A stretch of DNA of 64,000 nucleotides from Aplidium turbinatum (taxonomy: Eukaryota > Chordata > Ascidiacea > Aplousobranchia > Polyclinidae), in assembly GCA_918807975.1 (NCBI GenBank), contig OU964930.1:12208372-12272371 (forward strand), written 5' to 3'. Below are positions 45,295 to 56,400 of the stretch, in pieces. How positions within the stretch are numbered: position 1 is the stretch's first letter; the number at the start of each line of letters is the position of its first letter. Below the pieces are notes generated by a model, which worked only from the letters and a program-made list of their open reading frames with translations, had not been told where the DNA came from and made no database searches. Made by a program: the position numbers and the translations under genes.

Positions 45295-46321
45295 ATTGTG
45301 GCTGTATCATAGATTAAAGTCATTCTACATTTGCACTTACATAAGTTGTAAGTATCCATGCCACGATTTATTTTGAAATAGGCTGTATGTCATGCATAGT
45401 GCACTTCGGATTAATTTTTCGATTCGCTTCACCTGACAAATTACCAAACTATTAAGTTGGTAATCAGCAACGTTTACAAGCGCTGAATCAAAATGTATCT
45501 GGGTAGGCCTAATACAAAATAAATCTGGGTAAAATAACTTAATAATTTATTGTAAAAGTGTGAGAACCTTAAAATGTAAATATGTCAAACTCTTTTGCAA
45601 GTTTTTGCTTTTTTTAATGTTTCATTTCTTTGTGATTTACTCCATTTTTTTATTTTCTTATTTTTTTTTAGTTTGTCCAATTTTTCATTTTCATAAATTG
45701 GATAATCAAATCTCCCTCAAATGAGGAAATTTCCTCACAAGAGGATTTGCAGTTCCACTCGCACTCATCGCTGACCATTATTTGGCTTTTAAGATAATCG
45801 CAAAGCAATGTGGTAGGCTATGTTTCAATGAACGTCTAAGCAATGTAGTATGTTTCAATTGTTTAGTACGTCAATGTTTTTTTTGAAAATTTAGAAATCA
45901 GAATGTTGTGTTGGTACAGAAATGGTTGGAAATTACAAAAAAGTCACATAACAATGAAATCCTGTTGAAAATATGACCAAGAAAACTGAAAATGTAAAAA
46001 AGAGGACATTTGAGCATTTTTGGTTGTCCTCGGAGGACAATATATTTTTCTTCAAAAAAGAGGACAAACCCTCTTAAAAGAGGACATATGGTAGCCCTAG
46101 GCTATTACCATAATTGTTTCTTTTTACTTTAGTAGCCTACAAGAGACGGAAGGCACTTTAACATGCAGATATCCAATCCATGGACTTCTGTCCAATCCAA
46201 CCACGAACCAATCAGATGCTACGTTGTCTGTCCAATTGTGACAATTCAGCCAGAGAATTAATTGAATTATTACTTTGAAAAAGTTTGAACTTTGTTTAGT
46301 AATTACAGAAGAAAAAAGAGC

Positions 46322-46405
46322 TATAGCAGAGGTGGGAATCAAACCCACGTCAATGTAATGACTACCACCGCCCTAACCCAATGCGTCAAGTGAGCCGATG
46401 ACAAA
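46322..46405 (-). mobile_element. tRNA-like SINE head or tRNA relic
   Basis: On the minus strand a box-A-like GGCTCACTTGACGC and a box-B GGGTTTGATTCCC lie about 35 bp apart, followed by a T run. No acceptor stem can be formed, so it is not an intact tRNA. Confidence 0.45.
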
Positions 46406-47055
46406 GCATTAATTTAATTTAGCTAGAATTTGCGTTTTTCGTTTATTCTTCCTAAACTGTACCAGATCACCTTTTTCAGTTGGTTTTTCCCATTTTTGAT
46501 CATAGATATGGTTTTTCTAGTTTTTCCTAACCTTGTCACCTATTCTGCCGCATTGATTGCTTTAAATTTTTGCACAATTGCAAGTTTAGCATGATGATGT
46601 AATAAAAGCATTTATTCTAGATTTCACCGACATAGTATTTCTATAATCCTCTGCTTAGTAAATTTTATTTGAATTTTCAAGTGTTTGTCATTATACTTGC
46701 TCAAGCTAAGTCAAATTGAAATTACAATATTCGATAGTTGCGTTTTGCTTAAACTATGAAGAGAAGAAAAGGCAGAAATAAAGAAATGAATATGAAGGAT
46801 TGGAGGTCATGAACAGTTTTATTTATTTAATTAATTTGTAAATTTTCGTTTGGTTTTGGTCCATTTATGCTGACATCTATTGATATTGTAGGCTAATTCT
46901 TATTTCGACTCAGTTGTGCTGACATTTATTGATGTAGGCTAATTTTTATTTCGACTCAGTTATGCTGACGATTCCTAATGGAAGAAAACCGGTTCCATAA
47001 CATAAATTTATCTTATTGAAATACTATTGTGTGTGTTAGCCTGGTCAAATGTTTT

Positions 47056-47104
47056 AAGGTTCAGACCAAGGAAAAAAAGCTATTGATTTATTTTCTTAGT
47101 GATA
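47056..47104. repeat. Dispersed repeat arm (three copies)
   Basis: GCTATTGATTTATTTTCTTA and its neighbours recur inverted at 49317-49366 and directly at 52637-52686. The longer match between 47056-47190 and 49240-49340 is also inverted. Confidence 0.65.
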
Positions 47105-47703
47105 TTGCTTTCTGTATTAGGTAGATCATCCATTTGAGGAAGTGTCATAGTACCAGATCACCTTTTTCAGTTGGTTTTTCCCATTTTTGTTTAGGAATGC
47201 TTGGAGTTTGTCGACATGTGTCTTAAAAGTGGAACCCCATATTGTTATTGCATATTGTAGCAAATGTAGCCTATATGGGGAAGCACAAGCGAGTGATTTT
47301 CGGAGGAATAAAAGATTTCAATTTAGACAAGATTCCGACAGACCGAGCAAGTTTCAATTTTAGATCATCGATGCCCTTTTTAACATAACTCTCGTGCTAA
47401 AAGTGCCCTTTTTTGGAAATTTGACCACCTAGTCCCAATTTGTGAAAAGATGCTATGCCCTTGGGGGTACGAGATTGTACATCAAGGGGTACGAAGATCC
47501 TTGGGCCACATTATATGCAGCTTTTAAAAACAGATTTCACAGTAGCCTACAGTTTTATTTTGGAATTGTAAATGATATTATGCCATTACGGTCGTTGCTT
47601 TGAGAAAAATTCTCTACAAAAATTGTTGTTATTTACTAGGTTGAGAAGGCTCATTGTCTCATAACAATGTGTTTTTTTTTACTTTCCGCTGCTGAAAATG
47701 TCC

Positions 47704-47985
47704 GCCCCGATAGCTCAGTTGGTTAGCGCCTGACTTCTGGAACGAAGAAGCTTCAAGATCAAGCGGCGTTGGTTCGATTCTCGGGGTGTATGCTTGAGAA
47801 ACGCATGCTAAGGATTGCTCTCCATTCAGCGACATGTAATGGATAAAATAATTTTCCGGCAACAAGACTTCAACAATTAGAAACTTCAATCAAAGCCTCT
47901 GCAGTCTATAAGTATGCGAAACTGCCAGGATTAAGTGCTGCAAGAAGCTTTCCCAGTCCGAGGATAAAGATTCAATCAATGAAAA
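47704..47985 (+). mobile_element. tRNA-derived SINE
   Basis: The first 84 bases fold like a tRNA: a seven-pair acceptor stem (GCCCCGA with TCGGGGT), box A TAGCTCAGTTGG and box B GGTTCGATTC. The anticodon arm is not regular, so this is not a plain tRNA. The body downstream (CCGGCAACAAGACTTCAAC, CAGTCCGAGGATAAAGATT) recurs at 16690-16920 and 26540-26645. Confidence 0.65.
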
Positions 47986-48749
47986 TGGAAACCTTGCTAA
48001 TTTTCCTTGTCTTGATGACATTGCAAATAACTCTTTGCTGCTGCAAACTGTCATTGTGAAATTATTTCCCACTTAAAGATGCTGGTTGATTCTTTCATCC
48101 TTTTGTTGTATTATTTGTTACCTATACTTGCATTTAGGAAAGAATATAAGTGGGGATCGCGGTATCTACGAATTTTTTTAAAGGGGGTCACCAAGACAAA
48201 AAGGTTGGGAACCACTGCTTCAAACAAACAAAGACAGTCACAAATTATTTTTTTCTCAGAAAGACTCAGACTTAAACAACCTAAGTTGATACTGATCTAA
48301 GTGAAGCCCAAAAATTACACAAGTTATGCCTCTAAACCAGCTCTAAACTAATTTGCAACTTTTTTAGATTGTCATAGTTATAGTCATAACAGAATGTCGG
48401 TTGTAACTTGTAAGCTATGGCATTGTTCAGTCAACTTAGCTTTGGTAGATAAGTTCAGATTAGTTTTCAGTTTATTTCACTTTCGCGAGGAGACAGGAAG
48501 GGACCGTGAGGTCATCGAGTCAACTGCCACCTTTACCATCTGTCTGTTGCAGACAAATGGGATTCCTCCATCTTCATGTGTGAATATAGGCTAGGGTTAT
48601 GTTTGTGAAAGGCTTGAAGTTTCAAGTCTGAAATAGATCACTTAGCTTAACTCAGCAAATTTGCAATTATGGTTATTGTTTTTTAATCATTTTGCTGCAG
48701 ATTCTAAACAAGATTAAAGTTGCAAATTTTTTAGTTACTTTTGTCTATG

Positions 48750-49320
48750 AAGAGAATAAAAGAAAGTGGAGCTTTTTTTAGAAACAAAAAAGAAAGCTAG
48801 AAAATAGGAACTAAAAAACAATGAAGGAGCCATTTTAAAGTTTGTAAAAATTGCCTCTGCTAAAGAAATAGAAGAGGTTAGCAGCCACAGTAAATCGCTA
48901 CCTCAAGTTGAGATGTAAGAAGCGTATTTCGAGTAAAACAATAACGAAGTGATCATTGAAAGAAGTCAACCTATAAATCAAACACTTTCAGATAAAGATA
49001 AAACAGATGATATCTATTATTCTCATAACAATAGGGCTACTTTGCCAGAAATATCAACTCATAACATGAGAGTTGAGATGATCAAATTAGGGCCCGAAAG
49101 ATTTCAGAACAAAGAAGGGCCATTCAAGCCAGTGATTAGAGTAATTAAAGAAGGAGACAAAGAGAAAGAATCAAAGAATCCTTAAGCTTTCTAAGTAAGA
49201 AGTGGTTTTATAAGACGCTAAAGAATGATCAAAAGTGAGAAAAACTAACTGGAAAGGTGATCTGGTACTATGACACTTCCTCAAATGGGCGATCTACCTA
49301 ACACAGACAGCAATCATTAA
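48750..49320 (+). pseudogene. Broken hAT (ZMYM1-type) transposase N-terminus
   Basis: Plus-strand frames read KESGAFFRNKK and ELKNNEGAILKFVK, then MIKLGPERFQNKEGPFKP and KKWFYKTLKND, matching the N-terminal part and the start of the TTF finger of ZMYM1-like hAT transposases (family pattern RDYIVEKGP and KEWFYRTL). Several stops interrupt it. The tail of the region is inverted relative to 47060-47190. Confidence 0.6.
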
Positions 49321-50257
49321 GAAAATAAATCAATAGTTTTTTTTTAAAGCCTAAACCTTAAATCATTTGACCAGGTAAAATGATTTAACACTTTGCTCCT
49401 CAAAGGGAGGCCGGATTTGGCCCCCCCCTCATATTTCCTTTAATTATTTGAAGCACAGTAACGCCATGCACTTGGTTTTTCTTGACTTTTCCTAAAATTG
49501 CCAGGCGGATCTGATGATATTAAATTTGATGCTAAAAGTTGTGTAGTTTTCTTGTAAATTCAAGATTTTGGTGAATTTTTGCTATTTCTAGCTAACTTCC
49601 AGCAAAGCGTGAAATGGATTACATTGCGATGACAAGCCATAAGCTCATAATTGCTTCGTGCATCGATATGCGCGAGCAGAGAGAAGCATTCTCTTGCTTT
49701 CTTTTGTTTGGTTTGACCTCAATAATACAAAGCGCGTTATTTCTTATGCTACAAAGAAAAGCCAGTGATCGCAAAGCTGTTAATTAGAAACAATAATAGC
49801 AAACGTTTTTTGCGTTATCAGCTCTACAAAGAAGAATAGCAATCCACGATCAAAATAGTAGACTATGGAGGCCACAAACTATTCAAAACAGTTGTTTCAA
49901 GCAGATAATATTCATTGACGAATAAAAAACGTTACAATAAGAAATCTTCTCTTGGATAAAGACACGAAAACTTGGTTTCGAAATAAACGTTCTATGGAAA
50001 TGCTCTCATTGACAAAACTTGCAATTGAGGAAATGTATCACTGCAAATGCTTTTGGGAGAAGCCGGAGAAATAGCGTTTTTGCAAACAGTAATTGTGAGA
50101 TACTCAAAATTATGAGATAGGCTTCATTTACACGTAGCAGCTAACTCGATGGCGTCCCTTCACTGATTTATGTCGCCTACTTGTTGTTATGTCCTGTATT
50201 TTTGTTTCACAGTGCACTGTGTTTTGTTCCAAAGAGCGCAAAATAAAGATGATAATG

Positions 50258-50350
50258 CTTCATCTACATTACAAAATATTTTGTAATGTAGGCCTACAAA
50301 CAAAATGTACAATGTACACAATGTACATTACAAAATATTTTGTACTGTAG
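50258..50350. repeat. Small palindromes
   Basis: CTACATTACAAAATATTTTG followed by TAATGTAG is a 28-bp perfect palindrome; a second, similar one follows about 60 bp later. Confidence 0.7.
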
Positions 50351-50402
50351 ACGAGGCATAAAGTTAGGCGTCACATAAGACAAACAACAAATCAGCTTTC
50401 TT

Positions 50403-50443
50403 CATCATTGATTCAACATCTGAATACGTTGCGCCAATGTATA
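50403..50443. repeat. 42-bp palindrome, copy
   Basis: CATCATTGATTCAACATC and the partly matching right half TACGTTGCGCCAATGTAT. Confidence 0.5.
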
Positions 50444-51609
50444 AGAGGCCGGCTATTGTGAAGACCCGCCATTTAGGCTATAAACGATCCGATTATACCA
50501 AAAGTGGGACAAACTAGTGGATCAAAGAATGAATAAACAATGCTGAGAAAACTAAATCTAAGTGACGAACAATACCGATGTCTTCATTTATCTTGGAAAA
50601 ATGCTGCCCAAACTTATCAACAAAAAATACCGTAAATAACGGCAAGGATCCCGAAAGCAGAATTTGCTCAACTTTGGCATGAATTTAGTCAGACATCTAC
50701 AGTAATAATTCCACACATACAATAACGGGCTCTCAACTGCTGTAAGATAACACGATGGTTCTGGTTCTGGGCGATTTGTGTAACAGTTTAGGGGAAGACA
50801 CTACTTGAAATGATGCACCACACAAAAGATTTTCAATGAAGACTGAGTCTAAAAACCGATGTGGATTGTGCTGCACAATGACTTCAAGTTCAGGACAGAC
50901 AAGGCACAAAAATATCACGATAAAAATAAAGACCTTGTGGGAGATTTTCGAGAATCATAACACGATGCAAATACCAAAAACGCATGGTTTGCATGCTGCT
51001 CTAAGCTGGCCGGCAACCACAAAGGTAGACAATACAGGCAGTTTATAATTCGATAACAGCGCAATAAACATTATAAATACGTAAACCGACAATTTTCTTT
51101 TACAAACGTTTTACGTCTAATAGTAAATTTTCCCTCAACAATTTTTTGTGAAGCACTTGCAAACCACGGTTTTATAAAATAATTCATCATTATTATTTTT
51201 TACTTCTCGGATATTGTAAAACGTCATCAGCAAAATCACAAAAAAAATTTCATTACTTCAATGTAGTAGGCCTAAGAATTTCTTATAGAATTGTAGCCAC
51301 GTTGTTTCAACAAAGAAGCCATTTTTTAGCAATATAGAGTTATAGAAAATAATTTGCAATCATGCAAATGGTTGGAAAGAATCTAGGAAGTCTTCTCACA
51401 ATCTGGCACAAAATGATTATGTTTATTGTATCTCTGTAAAATGTTTTACGACAAACTTTGAAGCTTCGTTATAATCATTTTTATCTTTGAAGTCAAAAGT
51501 TATTTTTTTTTTTTTGGCCAGAAACATAATCACTGCCTTGCTGATGTTGTCGATATTACGCGTATTTTTAGTGCTTCAAACAATAAGGACCCAGTCAGCA
51601 ATCCAGTCC

Positions 51610-51651
51610 TTTTACATTGATTCAACATTTGTAAACGTTAAATTTATGTAG
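51610..51651. repeat. 42-bp palindrome, copy
   Basis: TTTTACATTGATTCAACATT and the right half GTAAACGTTAAATTTATGTA. Confidence 0.55.
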
Positions 51652-53478
51652 ATTTGCTGACTGTGGGTTATTTCACATTTCCTTTGTTTACGCACGTTCC
51701 TCAATTCGCTGTTGCATTATTTCGACGCTGGCGGCAATTCGCTGTTGCATTATTTCGAATTGATTGACACAATCTTCAATAAAAAGTGAGCTTCGAACTT
51801 AGCTTTGTTGATATAAATGCTGTATTTTTTGTGGATGTAATTTATGAGTCATGTTTATAAACACCCGTAAGCGAAATGACTTATGATGTGGCCTGCATGA
51901 TATTTGTGATGCGACTTGACACAAATCCACAATTTCAAAAGCACCTAATTTGAACTTAGAAATTTCAGATAATTTCAACAACTTGTTCAACTGTCTTCTC
52001 TCTACTAAAAATATTCATACTACAAACTCAATTGTAGACCTAAATACACAAACGAAGATGTAAACAGCTATTCAAGCAGGCTAAGGTGTTACTTATGAGA
52101 AATTTGGTTCCATAAAACTAGAAGCTAGCCATGAGTTTGGGAATGCATTAGTTTAGGATAAAAATGTAAGACAACAAACGCAGTTTTGTTTTTTTTTCAA
52201 ATTCGTGTAACAATGTTACTTTGATTGTAACTATTTTAGAATCAGTGAGTAGCTTACAATAAGATTTGCTCGCAAGTCGTAAATTCTAATCAATGCAATG
52301 ATTCGGCACACCGCACACACACTTCGTGCGTTCGATCGAGCTCTTTGTTATTCAGAAGTTTGCATGAAATCGGATTAGCACGGTAATTAAATAGCGGCAA
52401 GTTAAATCAAAATTGTCGTTTTTGGGTACCTTTGCAAAAATTGAAATATCAAGTTTAACATATAAAATTTTAAAATAATGACTTTTCAAACTTATATACA
52501 AATGATTTGCTTTCACACCAGTGCAACTTCTGTTCAAATAGCATCAGCGGATAACACGTAACAGCTGATTGAATTTGATCCAAAAACGGCCCCCCCTTGA
52601 GCAGTTAACTTCCAAAAAAACGTTGAAAAGCAAAGGGTTAAGGTTTAGACTTGAAAAAAAAACTATTGATTTATTTTCTTAATGAACGTTAAAGAATGAT
52701 GATGAAGTTCTCAGATCATGGTTGCTATATTTGTAAAGCAAGCTATTAAAATCAACGCAAATACACAACTGAGGCCGTGAACTAACGTATCTATATTGCG
52801 AATAATACACAACCGGTTTAAGTAAGAATTTAATTGAACAATAGGCGTACCAAGAGTGATAATGACTGAGGAAATACTTGCATCGATACTTCTAGGAGCG
52901 ATTAAAGTCGCAAGCTTTTAGGTTAATTTAAAAAAATGAGTTGACAAAGTGTGTGGATCAGAAAAACATCAACATGCGAACGATACACACATGCAATGCA
53001 AAAACGTAGATAACCTGGAACACAATTGGACAAATAGTTACGTTGAAAGCAATCGCCAGAGCGTAACTCGAAACACGCGACACCTACAAAAAACAAACAA
53101 GTATCCGCTTTGCTTCGAGTAAGCGGGGGCTTCTCAACTGGGGTTCTATGGACCCCGAAGTGTCCATAATGACCTATCGACGAGATTAACAGAATTTTCT
53201 TATTGTCACAATCAATATGAATGACCCAAGCATTTCTTGCCCGCATAAGTGTGTTATTTCAATTTGTCTTGAAGTAACTTTATCCCGAGCATGGCACAAC
53301 GTCTACTGCTAAATTGACTTTTGAAGAATTCGATACATTGCATTTCTAGAAACTTGTTTTGGTATTTGCGGGGGTCCACATACTTATCTGAATAGGCATG
53401 ATGGTGCACAGACAAAAACGAGTTGAGAAGGCCCAAGCTTAAAGTCTTGTGCAAGCGACAGAAGTCTATAGTCTTGCT

Positions 53479-53484
53479 TTTATT
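53479..53484 (-). terminator. Poly(A) signal AATAAA of the PAIP1-like gene
   Basis: AATAAA on the minus strand, about 70 bases after the stop codon of the last PAIP1-like exon. Its position is that expected of a short 3' UTR. Confidence 0.55.
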
Positions 53485-56400
53485 GGCAGCTTCCAGTTTG
53501 AAACAGGGCAGGCTGACATTGAACGCTACAAGATGGCAGTTAGGTCAAGTAAACCTAATGACCCATACTCCGCAAAAAATTCTCATATTCGTCGTCGTAA
53601 TCTTCCTGATGAGAAAGATCTTCTTGGGTGGCGTTGTCATACTGGTCACCAGGGTATCTTGTTGACCAGTTTGCATATGGAGCATCCATAGATGTAGATG
53701 GAGGAGCAACCATCGGGTTGTGACTGTTCATGTCGTTTGCTTGGTGAGGAACGGATAACATCTGGCAACACAGAAATGTTATAAAAGTCAATCCTTATAC
53801 AAATTGGACAAGAAAATGCCACCAGTTTCAACGTGAAACTAAGTCTTTAGCGGTGATATGAGATTCAGTGACCACACTCTATCTATTTGAGTTCTCAAAA
53901 ACAATCATTTTAAAAAGATAAAAAGCACATTTAGCCTCGAGTTCAAAATAGCATCGGCCTCTAGTTTGCACGTTGGCAAGGCCTGTGCACTAGGGTGGAG
54001 TGAAAATTTTGTTTTCTTTCAAATCAAAAGTCTAGTTTACCAAAATTCGTAGTTGACCTCAAAAACACCTTCAAACACAATTTTGGGTCGGTGCCCCCGA
54101 GGTGGTGCAGGCACAACCCCCTTAAAGTAAAAAAAAACAATTTTATAAAAATTTTAACATCTCATTAACCACAGACGATAGAAAGTCAGTTGATGGCTCA
54201 AAATCATCAGAAAGTACAAGTTTATATTACCTTTAAGAGAAGTGTTTTTACTAAAAGTACTACAAAGTGGTCATTTTTGCAACAATGTAATTTTAGTCGT
54301 AAATTTACGTCAAATTTGGTCGATTTTTGTATATTCAGTTGATATTTTATGCTTAGTACGGTGTAAATGCGTACAGGTTCTTCAGCTTTGTCAATATTGC
54401 CAACCAAATCTACCACACAAACTCGATCATCTCTAAAAGAAGTAGCAATAACTTGTGAAAGATTTGGAATTTCGGATAGAGCAGGTGCTGCTATTGCTAC
54501 TGCTACTCTCAAAGCATTTGGTAAAGTAACTGGCATTGATAAATCACAAGTTATTGGTCGAAGTAAATTAAGGAGAGAGCGACAGAAGTACAGAGAAGAA
54601 ATTCAGAAGGAAGAAGAATTGCAGTTCGATATTGTGGATGGACTTTATGTTGATGGGTGAAAGGATGCCACCATTACCGGTGTGAAACAAGGGAGCAACT
54701 ATCATCGAACCAGAATCATTGAAGAGCACTATGTGGTTGTCGGTGAACCCTTTGAATTTTACATCACGCATATCACACCTGAAAATGGAACTGGTCAACA
54801 AATTGCTCAAGCCGTGTATGGTGCAATTGAAGACACAGCAATGAAAAGCAAGCCAAACATCATTGGGACAGACGGAACAGCAACTATGACCGGGAAAAAA
54901 TCTGGTTTCATTACTTCCCTCGAAAAAAAGCTTGAGCGTCCATTGCAATGGGTGGTGTGCTTGCTGCATCTCAATGAGCTCCCCCAAAGGCAGGGATGGC
55001 GAACTTTTTTTAGTGCATGGATCACAAAAGAGACCTTAATCCTTGAAAAAGCAAAAGTGGGTCATACATTTAATTACATGTTAATGTGAAACTTGCTGCT
55101 GCATCTTCTCTGCAAGTCTTATTATCCTTGGTTGGTAATCCGTAGTTTTTAGCTTCACACATGTAGCACTCATATCTGAGCTGAGACGATTCCGTGTGCA
55201 TGATTGTATAAAATTATAAAAATTCTATGCAAAACAAAGTAGGCCTACAAAGAGAAAAGTTCGGCAAATTTCTTGCATTTCAAAACTGGCTGTGACAAAA
55301 GGTTTATTGTGAACTTCACAATTATCCGATACCAACATAATCGGGATAAAAAGTTGGGGCAAGAAAAAAAAGTAAAAGTCAAGAAATCTCAGGTTTCTAG
55401 CGTCACTGCTTCTATGTGAAATTGCTGAATTAGCAGAGGGCGAGACCATAGGGTCTACGCCAGTGACAGAAACGGTTAAATGTTTGCAGCTTACCAAACC
55501 ACACTAATCCTGAACAGCCAAGAGGCATGCAGGCATTAAAGGGTACAAAAATGTAACATGATTTGCTAACAATCAAGAGCACAATAGCTTTATTACGTCA
55601 TAAGCATCCAGTAACTTGCCGTGATACTGATAACGCACTACTATGGCTTTAGTTGTGTCAGACTGCTATATGGCAATTCGGTACGGTACTAGATTAAAAT
55701 AGGGTGAGGCCTTATTACAAATATTTAGTGAAACATTTATTTTTTGCTGAAATATCTGTTTAAATTTCATTATTTTAAAAAAGACAAGTGGGTCACTAAA
55801 AATCTGTGATGGGTCACTTCGTGACCCGCGGGTCAGTGGTTCGCCATCCCTGCCCTAAGGCATATATTTCAAGAATTAGATGGTTCAACAAGTGGTCCAG
55901 AATCGTTTTCTGGAACAATTGGCAAGCAATTGAATGGAAAAGTGTCAGCTTGGGCTGTGGCGAATTTTCTGCCTATCTTAAAGGACGGTGAAACCTAAAT
56001 TAACTTTGCGAGTTTTTTGTTTCAGCGTGATGTCATTGTGTACAACATGCGGTTGTTTAGCAATAAAAAAATCCAAATTTTGTTGCCCTCGTCTCGCTAA
56101 GGCCGCTTTTGTTTGATACCCGTTACGAGGTCTCGTTGCGCAAGCTGCGATGCTGTACGCTGTGACGTCACAAGGTACACATAGTTGTGGCCAAAAGTTT
56201 AAGACCAGGTTTGATTTATGACGATTTTTGCATTACTTCAACATACTGCATCAGATATAAGATGATGCATAAAGATGATGCAACTGAAGCAATATCTGAT
56301 GCTGTATTTTGAAGTAATGCAAAAATGGTCATAAATCAAGTCTGGTCTTAAACTTTTGGTCACAACTATATGTACCTTGTGACGTCACAGCTTGATGCGC

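Larger units (their letters stand above)
42480..48217. mobile_element. Composite hAT element with nested insertions
   Basis: The left end CAGGGGTTCCCAACTGGG and the right end AGGTTGGGAACCACTG are of the common CAGTGGTTCCCAA class. CTCGTACCCC/GGGGTACGAG words are mirrored near both ends. The flanks TTGTAAAG and CTTCAAAC match poorly, so the outer boundary is tentative. It holds further elements at about 42526-43806, 43846-47434 and 44657-45294 and a SINE at 47704. Confidence 0.5.
49389..52637. mobile_element. 3.25-kb TTAA-flanked element
   Basis: CACTTTGCT at left and AGCAAAGGG at right are inverted and bordered by TTAA; GGCCCCCCC runs lie just inside both ends. It shares TTTCTTGACTTTTCCTAAA with the TTAA element at 21407 at the same subterminal position, and both carry 42-bp palindromes. 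No transposase is visible. It is inserted in the AGTCTAAACC inverted-repeat unit. Confidence 0.6.

Noticed and set aside
47704-47787. A functional tRNA gene
   Set aside because: The acceptor stem and promoter boxes are good, but the anticodon arm is irregular and the flanking body is repeated elsewhere, so it is a SINE head.
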